Below, one piece after another: positions 7,429 through 16,672 of a stretch of DNA of 59,422 nucleotides. Within the stretch, counting starts at the first letter, position 1, and each line of letters begins with the position of its first letter. The notes below the pieces were generated by a model. The model searched no databases. It saw only the letters and a program-made list of their open reading frames with translations, and was not told the DNA's origin. This DNA comes from Gallibacterium melopsittaci (GTDB lineage: Bacteria; Pseudomonadota; Gammaproteobacteria; Enterobacterales; Pasteurellaceae), in assembly GCF_042433085.1 (NCBI RefSeq), contig NZ_JBHLWA010000028.1, positions 1 through 59,422 of the forward strand. Direction: 5' to 3'. The position numbers and the translations under genes are program-made.

Positions 7429-8841
7429 TTATGCTCCTAATAATTCTACTGTGCGAATATCGGTAAATTTACCAAAAACAGCCGCTGCTGCTGCCATTGC
7501 TGGGCTAACCAAATGGGTACGACCATTTCGACCTTGACGACTTTCAAAGTTACGGTTACTGGTTGATGCACAACGTTCCCATTCACCAAGGCGGTCATCA
7601 TTCATCGCTAAACACATTGAACAGCCAGGTAAACGCCATTCAAAGCCCGCTTCAATAAAGATTTTATCCAAGCCTTCTTTTTCAGCTTGTTCTTTAACTA
7701 ACCCAGATCCAGGCACAACTAATGCTTGTACACCAGCAGCAACTTTACGTCCTTGCGCTACGGCGGCGGCTGCACGCAAATCTTCAATACGAGAATTAGT
7801 ACAAGAACCAATAAACACTTTATCCACTTTAATATCAGTCAAATGCTCACCACCATTTAAGCCCATATACGCAAGGGCTTTTTGTGCAGACTGCTTTTCA
7901 ATCGGATCAGTAATTTGATCCACTGTTGGTACAGTTTGATCCACCGCAATCACTTGTCCTGGATTGGTTCCCCAAGTAACCTGTGGCGCAATATCTTTCG
8001 CGTCTAATACCACTACCGTATCAAATTCCGCATCAGGATCACTCTTCAAGGTTTTCCAATATGCAACGGCTTTATCCCACTCTTCGCCTTTTGGTGCATA
8101 TGGACGATCTTTTAAATAATCAAATGTGGTTTGATCTGGGGCAACTAATCCCGCTTTGGCTCCTAATTCAATCGCCATATTACAAACTGTCATTCGCCCT
8201 TCCATTGAAAGATCTTCGATTGCTTGTCCACAGAATTCAACAACATGACCTGTACCGCCTGCCATAGTAGTTTTACCAATAATGGCTAAAATAATATCTT
8301 TAGCAGTAATCCCTTCAGCCACTTTTCCTCGCACTTCGATCTTCATCTTTTTAGCACGAGCTTGTTTCAAAGTTTGTGTCGCTAAAACGTGTTCCACTTC
8401 AGATGTACCAATCCCAAAAGCTAATGCCCCAAAAGCCCCATGCGTTGCGGTATGCGAATCACCACAAACAATCGTCATTCCAGGTAAAGTTAAACCTTGT
8501 TCAGGCCCCACAACATGCACAATTCCCTGTTTTTTATTATTGAGATCATAAAGCGAAATATTGTTCGCATGACAATTTTTATCTAATTCTAATACTTGAA
8601 TTCTCGCTTGTTCCCCACAGGCTGCTGGATCACGACTTTGTGTTGAAATACTATGATCCATTGTTGCAAATGTTTTACTTGGTTGACGCACTTTACGTCC
8701 CGCAACACGCAAGCCATCAAAGGCTTGTGGTGAGGTTACTTCGTGCATTAAATGACGATTAATATAAAGAATTGGTGTTTCACCTTCCGCTTCATACACA
8801 ACATGAGCGTCAAATAATTTTTCGTATAATGTTTTGCCCAT
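7429..8841 (-). CDS. leuC: 3-isopropylmalate dehydratase large subunit
   Basis: The aconitase-family large subunit carrying the 4Fe-4S cluster. The cluster cysteines are seen in GSCTNSR and GCSMCLAMN near the C-terminus, with the substrate region GDSHTATHGAFGA. I placed the start at 8841 (MGKTLYEKLFD, 470 residues), which matches the family N-terminus. The frame is open 14 codons further up to 8883, but those residues look like leader. It lies 42 bases after leuB. Confidence 0.95.
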   Translation of the reverse strand: MGKTLYEKLFDAHVVYEAEGETPILYINRHLMHEVTSPQAFDGLRVAGRKVRQPSKTFATMDHSISTQSRDPAACGEQARIQVLELDKNCHANNISLYDLNNKKQGIVHVVGPEQGLTLPGMTIVCGDSHTATHGAFGALAFGIGTSEVEHVLATQTLKQARAKKMKIEVRGKVAEGITAKDIILAIIGKTTMAGGTGHVVEFCGQAIEDLSMEGRMTVCNMAIELGAKAGLVAPDQTTFDYLKDRPYAPKGEEWDKAVAYWKTLKSDPDAEFDTVVVLDAKDIAPQVTWGTNPGQVIAVDQTVPTVDQITDPIEKQSAQKALAYMGLNGGEHLTDIKVDKVFIGSCTNSRIEDLRAAAAVAQGRKVAAGVQALVVPGSGLVKEQAEKEGLDKIFIEAGFEWRLPGCSMCLAMNDDRLGEWERCASTSNRNFESRQGRNGRTHLVSPAMAAAAAVFGKFTDIRTVELLGA

Positions 8842-8883
8842 AATAATCACTCGTTTATTTTTTATTCCATCATTTGCTGCCAA

Positions 8884-9960
8884 TTAAATACGAGCAGCAA
8901 TTAAATCACCCATTTCAGAAGTAGAAACTGGGGCAGATTGATCCGCCAAATCTGCAGTACGATAACCTTCTGCTAATACTTGTTGTACTGCTTTTTCAAT
9001 CGCTTGTGCAGCTTCTTCTAATTGGAAGCTATAACGCAACATCATTGCCGCAGAAAGAATTTGCGCAATCGGATTAGCAATTCCTTTGCCAGCAATATCA
9101 GGAGCCGATCCACCTGCTGGCTCATATAAGCCAAAACCTTTCTCATTCATACTTGCTGATGGCAACATTCCCATTGAACCTGTAATCATCGCACATTCAT
9201 CAGAAATAATATCGCCAAAGATATTAGAACAAAGCAACACATCATAATGTTCAGGCTGTTTAATTAATTGCATGGTTGCATTATCAATATAGATATGTTC
9301 AAGCGTAATATCAGGATACTCTTTCGCTACCTCCATGACGACTTCACGCCATAAGATTGAACTAATTAATACATTTGCTTTATCGACAGAAGTTACTTTT
9401 TTACGGCGTTTACGTGCAGCTTCAAACGCAATACGTGCAATACGTTCGATTTCAAAACGGTGATAAATTTCGGTATCAAAGGCTTTCTCCATTTTGCCTT
9501 CACCTTCACGTCCTTTTGGTTGTCCAAAATAAATACCACCTGTTAATTCACGTACGACAACAATATCAAACCCTTTTGCTGCAATGTCTGCACGTAATGG
9601 ACAGAACTTTTCTAAACCTTTATAGAGGGTTGCAGGGCGAAGATTGCAGAACAACGCAAAATGTTTGCGTAATGGCAATAATGCGCCACGTTCTGGTTGT
9701 TCATTTGCAGGTAAGTGCTCCCATTTTGGTCCACCGACTGATCCAAAAAGAATAGCTTCTGCAGCCTCACAACCTTGTAAAGTCACATCTGGTAACGCCT
9801 TACCATGATTATCAATTCCTGCGCCACCAACATCATAATGTTGATAATTAAGTTTAAAGTTAAATTTTTTTTCTACTGCGTTTAAAACTTTTAACGCTTC
9901 AGCCATCACTTCTGGCCCGATTCCATCTCCTGCCAATACGGCAATGTTGTGAGTTTGCAT
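8884..9960 (-). CDS. leuB: 3-isopropylmalate dehydrogenase
   Basis: Oxidises and decarboxylates 3-isopropylmalate with NAD to the leucine keto-acid precursor. It has 358 residues and shows GDGIGPEV at the N-terminus, the GSVGGPKWEHLP loop, and the metal-binding NIFGDIISDE near residue 245. Its ATG overlaps the leuA stop as TAATG at 9958-9962, suggesting translational coupling. Confidence 0.97.
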   Translation of the reverse strand: MQTHNIAVLAGDGIGPEVMAEALKVLNAVEKKFNFKLNYQHYDVGGAGIDNHGKALPDVTLQGCEAAEAILFGSVGGPKWEHLPANEQPERGALLPLRKHFALFCNLRPATLYKGLEKFCPLRADIAAKGFDIVVVRELTGGIYFGQPKGREGEGKMEKAFDTEIYHRFEIERIARIAFEAARKRRKKVTSVDKANVLISSILWREVVMEVAKEYPDITLEHIYIDNATMQLIKQPEHYDVLLCSNIFGDIISDECAMITGSMGMLPSASMNEKGFGLYEPAGGSAPDIAGKGIANPIAQILSAAMMLRYSFQLEEAAQAIEKAVQQVLAEGYRTADLADQSAPVSTSEMGDLIAARI

Positions 9961-11510
9961 TAGTGTTTCTCCGTATGTTTTTTAATTTCTGAAACTTTTT
10001 GTGAACGATAAATTGCATTAATTGCATGAATCAATGCTAAGGCGGAAGATTCGATAATATCTGTCGCTAACCCCACCCCATGGAATTTACGACCTTGATA
10101 TTCCACCACAATATCAACTTGTCCAAGTGCTTCAGCACCCTCGCCTTTTGCAGCTAAATTATAATGTAACATAGTAATATCCATACCAGTTAATGATAAA
10201 ATCGCATTGTATGTCGCATCAACTGGCCCATTACCACCCGCAGAAACGGTACTTAATTTTTTACCATCTAACATTAATTCAACAAATGAAGTCGCAGGGA
10301 AATCACTCACAGAGTGTGCCGAGATTTTGGTTAAGGTTAAACGATCTTCATCACCTTGTTGCATATCAATAAAGGCTAACGCTTCCAAATCATAATCAAA
10401 AACTTGTCCTTTTTTATCGGCTAATTTTAAGAATGCTTCGTATAATTTATCTAAATCATAATCTTGTTCGGTATAGCCCATATCTGCCATATGATTTTTC
10501 ACCGCTGCACGACCAGAACGGGCAGTAAGATTTAATTTTTCCTTTTTCAAACCAATACTTTCTGGCGACAAAATTTCATAAGTATTAGCATTTTTTAACA
10601 CGCCATCTTGGTGAATACCTGAAGAGTGAGCAAACGCATTTGACCCCACAATCGCTTTATTGGGTTGAATCGGCATATTACAAAGTTGGCTCACCATTTG
10701 GCTAACACGATAAATTTCTTGTGTATTAATATCAGTCGTTACATTCATTAAATCTTTACGTGTATGAATTGCCATCACCACTTCTTCTAGTGCTGTATTT
10801 CCCGCACGCTCACCAATACCATTGATAGTACATTCAATTTGTCTTGCCCCATATTGCACAGCGGTTAATGAGTTTGCCGTCGCCATACCTAAATCATTAT
10901 GGCAATGTACTGAAATAACTGCCTTATCAATATTCGGTACACGATTCATTACATTTTCAATAATACTACCGAACTGGGTTGGTAATGTGTAACCAACGGT
11001 ATCTGGAATATTAATCGTAGTTGCACCAGCATTGATTGCTGCTTCAACAATGCGACAAATATTATCCACACCTGTACGCCCCGCATCTTCACACGAAAAT
11101 TCGACATCATCGGTATAACCTCTTGCTCGTTTCACCGCAGCAACTGCCATTTCAACAACATCATCAAATGAACGTCTTAATTTTGCTTCAACGTGTAATG
11201 CAGACGTTGCAATAAAAGTATGGATTCGATAAGCCTCAGCAACTTTTAATGCTTCATATGCAGCATCAATATCTTTAGCAACCGCTCTCGATAATGCGCA
11301 AACACGGCTATTTTTGATTACTTTAGCAATCGTTTGAACAGATTTGAAATCCCCCTCAGAAGACACTGGAAATCCCACTTCCATAACATCAACACCTAAA
11401 CGTTCCAATGCTAATGCAATCTGTAATTTTTCTTTAACCGTTAAACTCGCTCTTAATGCTTGTTCACCATCTCTTAATGTTGTATCAAAAATAATTACGC
11501 GATCACTCAT
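9960..11510 (-). CDS. leuA: 2-isopropylmalate synthase
   Basis: Condenses acetyl-CoA with 2-ketoisovalerate, the committed step of leucine synthesis. It has 516 residues with catalytic TIM-barrel motifs FDTTLRDGEQ (about 8-17) and the metal-binding SVHCHNDLG, and a C-terminal LeuA dimer domain that carries leucine feedback in the family. It is first in leuABCD, about 110 bases after the leuL stop. No defect is seen. Confidence 0.97.
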   Translation of the reverse strand: MSDRVIIFDTTLRDGEQALRASLTVKEKLQIALALERLGVDVMEVGFPVSSEGDFKSVQTIAKVIKNSRVCALSRAVAKDIDAAYEALKVAEAYRIHTFIATSALHVEAKLRRSFDDVVEMAVAAVKRARGYTDDVEFSCEDAGRTGVDNICRIVEAAINAGATTINIPDTVGYTLPTQFGSIIENVMNRVPNIDKAVISVHCHNDLGMATANSLTAVQYGARQIECTINGIGERAGNTALEEVVMAIHTRKDLMNVTTDINTQEIYRVSQMVSQLCNMPIQPNKAIVGSNAFAHSSGIHQDGVLKNANTYEILSPESIGLKKEKLNLTARSGRAAVKNHMADMGYTEQDYDLDKLYEAFLKLADKKGQVFDYDLEALAFIDMQQGDEDRLTLTKISAHSVSDFPATSFVELMLDGKKLSTVSAGGNGPVDATYNAILSLTGMDITMLHYNLAAKGEGAEALGQVDIVVEYQGRKFHGVGLATDIIESSALALIHAINAIYRSQKVSEIKKHTEKH

Positions 11511-11546
11511 ATGCCACCTGCTATAACAATAAAATAGTTAAAAAAA

Positions 11547-11566
11547 AGCCCGCTTATGTGCGGGCT
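11547..11566 (-). terminator. leu operon attenuator
   Basis: Stem AGCCCGC/GCGGGCT with a 6-nt loop followed on the minus strand by T7, between the leucine-rich leader peptide and leuA. It is the expected attenuator. Confidence 0.9.
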
Positions 11567-11620
11567 GATGTGTGTGTTTGCTTTGATTAACTTTTCTTTA
11601 TCCACGACCTACCGCACAAA

Positions 11621-11671
11621 CTATCTATTTGTGAGGAGGAGAAGCAGAGATAAAGAAATTAAACGAATCAT
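11621..11671 (-). CDS. leuL: leu operon leader peptide
   Basis: A 16-residue frame, MIRLISLSLLLLLTNR, with seven leucines, five of them consecutive, starting at 11671 and ending in TAG. AAGG lies about ten bases upstream. Stalling at the Leu codons would control the attenuator at 11547-11566. Confidence 0.9.
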   Translation of the reverse strand: MIRLISLSLLLLLTNR

Positions 11672-11688
11672 TTATTTAAAACCTTGTA

Positions 11689-11708
11689 AATCAAAAACGT
11701 TTTTGATT
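11689..11708. promoter_or_regulatory. 20-bp perfect palindrome over the leu transcription start
   Basis: AATCAAAAACGTTTTTGATT is a perfect palindrome centred on CG. It overlaps the -10 and the predicted start of the leu promoter, where a repressor would act. The AAACGTTT core resembles LacI-family operators, but it lacks the GC positions of a PurR box, so the factor is unknown. Confidence 0.55.
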
Positions 11709-11734
11709 CTGCCGAAAAGCACCAAGCAAGTCAA
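11706..11734 (-). promoter_or_regulatory. Promoter of the leu operon
   Basis: Minus-strand -35 TTGACT (11734-11729), a 17-base spacer and -10 CAGAAT (11711-11706), with leuL beginning about 28 bases after the predicted start. The interval from here up to tmcA at 11884 is A/T-rich and I see nothing else in it. Confidence 0.6.
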
Positions 11735-11883
11735 CAGCATTTTATGCTAAAAAATCATTTATTTTGCTTTATTCCCAAACAATATAAAAATAAAAATCCA
11801 AAAACAAGATATATAAAAGAGAAAAATATATAGATAATCCAAAAGACTAAATTTATCTACTGGGTTTTAGCTTTAATCTAATA

Positions 11884-13857
11884 CTAAATTTTTTTATCAA
11901 TTTTTTGCAAAAAAGTTAACAACTGCTGTTTAAATAATGACAACTGCTGTTTCTTTTGCGGATAAAAAGGTTGAAGCAATAATGCTAACTGTGCAGTTAA
12001 CACGTCATTAGGATAATGATAAAAAAGCCGTTTTAAGGTTGGATACGTTACCACCAATGTACGTTGATGATCGATAAAATCTGCTATTACTTGCCAGTCC
12101 CACGCAGTTAATTGCCAATCAGGTTTCTCAAATCTCAACTGTTTACTTAGCTCGGTAACTAATGGATGCTCGCTTAAAATAAAATTACGCTGAAAAAGGA
12201 TTGCAGCTTGTTGGCAAAATTGCTCTCCTTGTTCCGACAATGGATAAATCATCATCACACTATAATTACCACTGCTCGCTTCCGTTCCAGCACTAACACC
12301 AACTAGCTGGAAACCATTACGCCGCCAAAATGCAAGTAAGTCTGCACTATAGCTAAAACTTACTGATAAAAAATCAAACTGCTCTGAACATTGCTGAATC
12401 AACTGTTGAATTAATTTTGATCCTACACCTTGTTGCTGCCATTCAGGTAATACCGCAATCCGTGAAATCCGTAATGACCGTAATTTCGCTGCTCGCTCGT
12501 CATTTAATTGAAAACAAAGTGCCTGAGCAACTAAATTCCCTTTCGGACGGCGATAGCCTTGACAAATCCCCTGTACTAGAGATTTATCTTGAATATTCCC
12601 CTCTTCTAGCCCCCACACAACACCTACTGGCTGTTGTTCAACTTCATACCATACAAATTGTTGTTTTTGCCCATCTAACAAACGGCGAAAATCGGTTAAC
12701 GAAGTACGATAATGTGCCAATGATAATAATTGATAAAGTTGCGTTAGTTTATACTCTGAAGAAATTTGTTGTGTTGAATACAGGGAATAAATCGCTTCTG
12801 CTTGATAAGGGAAAATCACATCTTTGGGTTGCAATAAAGCAAGATCATTTACCCATCGTTCTAATAAATCACCAGCTTGCCAACGTAATGGTAAAGTTAA
12901 ATCTAAATAAGTTAATTTTCTTGATAAAAATTGCGTTAATTTTAATTGAAACCCTTTCCCAGTTCCCTCATACCCCTCACTGGTCGTCGTTAATAACACT
13001 TTAGGGAAAGCTGCACAAAATTTCTGCAACATTGCTAATGGCAGCATTGCAGCTTCATCAACAATCAACCAAGCATAATCCTCATCAACTTCCTGTTGAA
13101 TCAGTTTGTCTAATAAAAGATCAGGGGCAAGAAAATCAACTTTTTTTGGTGCAGCAAATTGCTGCAAGGTTTTGATTGCTTGTTGATTCGCTGCGGTTAC
13201 TAATACTTTTTTAGCTAATTTTTTAATAAATTGTCCCGCCAATGCCGATTTACCTCGTCCACGTCCCGCAATTAAGAGATAAATATCGGCATCTGCTTGT
13301 AACAAACATTGTAGTTGTTGCTGCTGTGCATTGATTGCAGCAGTTGGCATACACCATCTATCCGTATTCACATTAGGAAAAATCATTTCTGTTGCGGGTT
13401 CTTGATAAATCGGTAATTGATAATGCGTAATCCGACTCACTAGCCAATCAAGAAAATTCGGCGTCGTGGTGGCTTCATTAATGCTATTCCAACGTAGTGA
13501 ATCTATATCTACCCGATAAGGTAAGTTATGCCATGTTGGCAATAAAATAAATAAACAACCGCCTGCTCTTAAAGTCGCAGCAATAATGGCTAAGGTATCT
13601 AAATGAAAGGCTAAATTCTCTTGCTGACACGCATCAAAAATAGCTACCGAAAACTCTTGTCCTAAAACATTACGACTATTTTGTAACGAAAAAAAAGTGA
13701 ATTGATCTGAACAAACAGTAGGTGACTTCACACCACAATAAAGGATAGGCTGCGTTGAATAATGTTGTGCAATCTTCTGTAACTGTTGCTCTCGCCAAGC
13801 AATACGTCCAGCAAGTATTATCACCTGACGAGAAAAATCTATCCGCTGTTCCAACAT
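11884..13857 (-). CDS. tmcA: tRNA(Met) cytidine acetyltransferase
   Basis: Makes N4-acetylcytidine at the wobble base of elongator tRNA-Met using ATP and acetyl-CoA. It has 657 residues, close to the family length. An N-terminal DUF1726-type region is followed by an RNA-helicase-like ATPase with Walker A GRGRGKSALAGQ near residue 200 and Walker B IVDEAAMLP, then a GNAT acetyltransferase with RISRIAVLPEWQQQGVGSKL. It ends an apparent group with ybeY and ybeZ (8-base gap to ybeY). Confidence 0.95.
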   Translation of the reverse strand: MLEQRIDFSRQVIILAGRIAWREQQLQKIAQHYSTQPILYCGVKSPTVCSDQFTFFSLQNSRNVLGQEFSVAIFDACQQENLAFHLDTLAIIAATLRAGGCLFILLPTWHNLPYRVDIDSLRWNSINEATTTPNFLDWLVSRITHYQLPIYQEPATEMIFPNVNTDRWCMPTAAINAQQQQLQCLLQADADIYLLIAGRGRGKSALAGQFIKKLAKKVLVTAANQQAIKTLQQFAAPKKVDFLAPDLLLDKLIQQEVDEDYAWLIVDEAAMLPLAMLQKFCAAFPKVLLTTTSEGYEGTGKGFQLKLTQFLSRKLTYLDLTLPLRWQAGDLLERWVNDLALLQPKDVIFPYQAEAIYSLYSTQQISSEYKLTQLYQLLSLAHYRTSLTDFRRLLDGQKQQFVWYEVEQQPVGVVWGLEEGNIQDKSLVQGICQGYRRPKGNLVAQALCFQLNDERAAKLRSLRISRIAVLPEWQQQGVGSKLIQQLIQQCSEQFDFLSVSFSYSADLLAFWRRNGFQLVGVSAGTEASSGNYSVMMIYPLSEQGEQFCQQAAILFQRNFILSEHPLVTELSKQLRFEKPDWQLTAWDWQVIADFIDHQRTLVVTYPTLKRLFYHYPNDVLTAQLALLLQPFYPQKKQQLSLFKQQLLTFLQKIDKKI

Positions 13858-13865
13858 TACCTAAC

Positions 13866-14342
13866 TTAAATTTTCTCGCTTAAATAGGGATCAGCATATC
13901 CCATACCAAGCATAATTTCTGTTTCTAGGCTTTCCATCTCTTCTGCTTCATCATCTTCGATATGATCATAGCCGAGTAAATGTAAACAGCCGTGTACCGT
14001 TAAATGTGCATAATGAGCTTCTAACGAAATCTCTTGTTCTGCCGCTTCTTTTTCTACCACTTGACGACAAATAATCAGATCGCCTAATAACGGCAATTCA
14101 ATTCCCTCAGGGACTTCAAAAGGAAACGACAACACATTCGTTGGACGATCTTTACCACGATAAGTGAAATTAAGATGATGACTCTCTGCTTCATCAACGA
14201 TCCTAATTGTCAACTCGACATTCTCTTGTTCAGGACGCACTGCTTGTGTTGCCCAATGGGTAAACTGTTCTAAAGTTGGTAAATTGTCTTGCTCTTCAGA
14301 AACGATTTGTAAATCGACAATTACATCTGGTTTATGCGTCAT
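13866..14342 (-). CDS. ybeY: Endoribonuclease YbeY
   Basis: A metal-dependent RNase involved in 16S rRNA 3' maturation and 70S quality control. I used the start at 14342 (MTHKPDVIVDL, 158 residues); an in-frame ATG at 14357 would add five residues. The zinc motif is H-x3-H-x5-H in HLTVHGCLHLLGYDH. The start lies inside the last codons of ybeZ, so the two are translationally coupled. Confidence 0.95.
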   Translation of the reverse strand: MTHKPDVIVDLQIVSEEQDNLPTLEQFTHWATQAVRPEQENVELTIRIVDEAESHHLNFTYRGKDRPTNVLSFPFEVPEGIELPLLGDLIICRQVVEKEAAEQEISLEAHYAHLTVHGCLHLLGYDHIEDDEAEEMESLETEIMLGMGYADPYLSEKI

Positions 14343-15420
14343 TTTTCTGTTCCTCAAGTTTCGCTAAACGGCGTTGTTCTGCTGCTTCTTTACGGCGAAT
14401 TTCATCTGCTGCTTCCCATTTCTCATAGGCTTGTACCACTTTCGCTACCACAGGATGACGCACAATATCTTCACTTTTAAAATAGTTAAAACTTAACTCT
14501 TCTACTTCGCTCAATACATCAATCGCATGACGTAAGCCCGATTTTTGCCCACGAGGTAAATCCACTTGGGTTATATCGCCTGTAATGACCGCTTTAGAAT
14601 TGAAACCAATTCGAGTAAGGAACATTTTCATCTGTTCAATCGTGGTATTTTGACTTTCATCTAAAATAATAAAAGCATCATTTAGCGTACGACCACGCAT
14701 ATAAGCTAATGGAGCAATCTCAATCACATTACGCTCCATCAATTTTTGCACCTTTTCAAAACCTAACATTTCAAACAAGGCATCATACAAAGGACGTAAA
14801 TAAGGATCGATTTTTTGGGCTAAATCACCAGGTAAGAAACCCAGTTTTTCCCCAGCTTCCACCGCAGGACGAGTTAATAATAAACGGCGTACTTGTTGCT
14901 TTTCTAACGCTTCAACAGCCGCTGCTACTGCTAAAAAGGTTTTCCCTGTTCCAGCAGGCCCAATCCCAAAACTAATATCGTGCCGTAAAATATTATGCAA
15001 ATATTGAATTTGATTTTTTCCTCGTGGTTTAATCACGCCACGTTTGGTTTTAATCGTAGTTGAAAAGACTTTTGCCTCATCATCGTCAACATCATCAACC
15101 TGTTGCAACAACATACGACTTTCTTGAATCGCTAAATGAATCTGCTCTAAATCTAATTCATTCACTTTGCCTTTTACCATCGCCGTTTCAAGATATAAAC
15201 GTTGAATTAATTTTGCAATATTCTTCAACAGTTGTGCATGATGCGGTTTAGTTTCATCATCTGCTGATTCAAGGGTGAAAGTAAAATTACGGCGAGAAAT
15301 AATCAGATTAAACTGCTTTTCAATTAATGAAATATGTTCGTCAAATGGGCCACAAAGTGATTGCAAACGGGCATTATCTTGTGGCTCTAATGTAAAAACT
15401 TCTGAAATTGTTGTGGTCAA
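14332..15420 (-). CDS. ybeZ: PhoH-like ATPase YbeZ
   Basis: A cytosolic PhoH-family ATPase, partner of YbeY in RNA metabolism. It has 362 residues with Walker A GPAGTGKT and Walker B FIILDESQN. The frame overlaps ybeY by 11 bases. The C-terminal tail is rich in charged residues (EIRRKEAAEQRRLAKLEEQK). Confidence 0.95.
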   Translation of the reverse strand: MTTTISEVFTLEPQDNARLQSLCGPFDEHISLIEKQFNLIISRRNFTFTLESADDETKPHHAQLLKNIAKLIQRLYLETAMVKGKVNELDLEQIHLAIQESRMLLQQVDDVDDDEAKVFSTTIKTKRGVIKPRGKNQIQYLHNILRHDISFGIGPAGTGKTFLAVAAAVEALEKQQVRRLLLTRPAVEAGEKLGFLPGDLAQKIDPYLRPLYDALFEMLGFEKVQKLMERNVIEIAPLAYMRGRTLNDAFIILDESQNTTIEQMKMFLTRIGFNSKAVITGDITQVDLPRGQKSGLRHAIDVLSEVEELSFNYFKSEDIVRHPVVAKVVQAYEKWEAADEIRRKEAAEQRRLAKLEEQKNDA

Positions 15421-15491
15421 GCTCCACCTCAGTGGTTATAAAATAGTCATTATAAACATGTATTAGTATATGCGAATTTTGCGATTAACCA

Positions 15492-15519
15492 AAATGCCGA
15501 CCAATAATTGTCGGCATTT
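15492..15519. terminator. Terminator after gshAB
   Basis: Stem AAATGCCGAC/GTCGGCATTT with an 8-nt loop, between the gshAB stop (15527) and ybeZ. The U-run is longer on the plus strand (T6) than on the minus strand (T4). In position it serves the minus-strand gshAB transcript. Confidence 0.7.
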
Positions 15520-15526
15520 TTTACAT

Positions 15527-16621
15527 TTAAATAGAAGTTCCTAACTCTGGAAACAACATTTTAATCACATTTTTTGTAACTCGTCTTGATGTTCCTTGAT
15601 ATGGGAAAATATGCATCATCATCATAGGATTGAAATTCGCTTCAATTACACCCCAAGAACTTAATTTAGGTTCTGCTGGTTTAATATAGTCAGGTACAAT
15701 TAAATCTACACCACATACAGCAGCTCCCATTGCGTGGGTAATTTTTACCGCAATCTCTTTATAACTTGGGTGCATCAAATCGGTCATATCAATCGAATCA
15801 CCACCTGTACTAATATTCGAGTTTGCTCGCAGTTGTACTTTCTGTCCTTGCTGTGGAATCGAATCAACTGTGAATCCTTGCTCTTTTAATTGCAATTTTT
15901 CAATCTCACCTAACGCAATTTTCTTTAATGGCGTTCTACTGCCATCACCACGCAAAGGATGCGTATTTTTTATTGTCACCAATTCTGCTATGGTATGTTC
16001 ACCATCACCAATCACATTCGCTGGCTCACGCAATAATACTGCTAAGGTTTGATCACCCAACACAAAGAAGCGATATTCTGTTCCCTCTAAATAATCTTCT
16101 ACCATCACTTCTTTATCTTCTCGGAAAGCTATCTCTATCGCTTGACGAAAATCATCAATATTTTCCACTCCCTGTTTAAAGATTGTGATACCCAATCCAA
16201 AATTAGTGGATTTTGGTTTAATCACCACGGCACGATGTTCAAATAATGGATAAGCTGCAACGGCATCCTCTACCTTTCTAAACTCAAGGCTTTGCGGTAC
16301 ATTAAAGCCCCCTTTAGCTAATACTTTCTTCGTAACCACTTTATTTTCCATAATTAATGGCGAAATATAGCTATCCTTGGCGGTCATATTCCCATTTTTC
16401 ACATACTCAATATGATCTTGGTATTGCAAGCAAAGAAATTGATCATTCTCATCAAGGATTTCTACTTTGATTCCTTGTTGAATTAGATCAAACATTAACG
16501 CTTGCGTAGAAAGTTCCATATTATCAAACGCACTTAACGCATAATAACCAGCTGTCGCCTTCGCTTTATATTGTTGGGCTAAGTTTGCACCTAATTGATG
16601 ATAATCTGTTGGTTGTTGCAT
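15527..16621 (-). CDS. gshAB: Glutathione synthetase (ATP-grasp) half of split GshAB
   Basis: A 364-residue frame from the first ATG after the internal stop of gshAB. It carries the linker and the ATP-grasp domain that joins glycine to gamma-glutamylcysteine (VIKPKSTNFGLGI, EDYLEGTEYRFFVLG, WGVIEANFNPMMMM). It is in exact frame with the upstream half: 17 sense codons (16672-16622) lie between the TAA at 16673-16675 and this ATG. No Shine-Dalgarno sequence precedes the ATG, so translation may rely on readthrough or reinitiation. In Pasteurella and streptococci the enzyme is one polypeptide of about 750 residues. Confidence 0.85.
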   Translation of the reverse strand: MQQPTDYHQLGANLAQQYKAKATAGYYALSAFDNMELSTQALMFDLIQQGIKVEILDENDQFLCLQYQDHIEYVKNGNMTAKDSYISPLIMENKVVTKKVLAKGGFNVPQSLEFRKVEDAVAAYPLFEHRAVVIKPKSTNFGLGITIFKQGVENIDDFRQAIEIAFREDKEVMVEDYLEGTEYRFFVLGDQTLAVLLREPANVIGDGEHTIAELVTIKNTHPLRGDGSRTPLKKIALGEIEKLQLKEQGFTVDSIPQQGQKVQLRANSNISTGGDSIDMTDLMHPSYKEIAVKITHAMGAAVCGVDLIVPDYIKPAEPKLSSWGVIEANFNPMMMMHIFPYQGTSRRVTKNVIKMLFPELGTSI

Positions 16622-16672
16622 CTGTTGTACTAAACGACCACAAAGCGTTAATTCAGGTTGTAATAATTGTTG

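Noticed and set aside
11690..11707. PurR box at the leu promoter
   Set aside because: The palindrome lacks the outer G and C positions that the purH box at 35158-35173 shows clearly.
11556..11750. A 64-codon plus-strand frame in the leu leader region
   Set aside because: It has no ribosome-binding site and covers the leuL, attenuator and promoter elements on the other strand; best read as a shadow.
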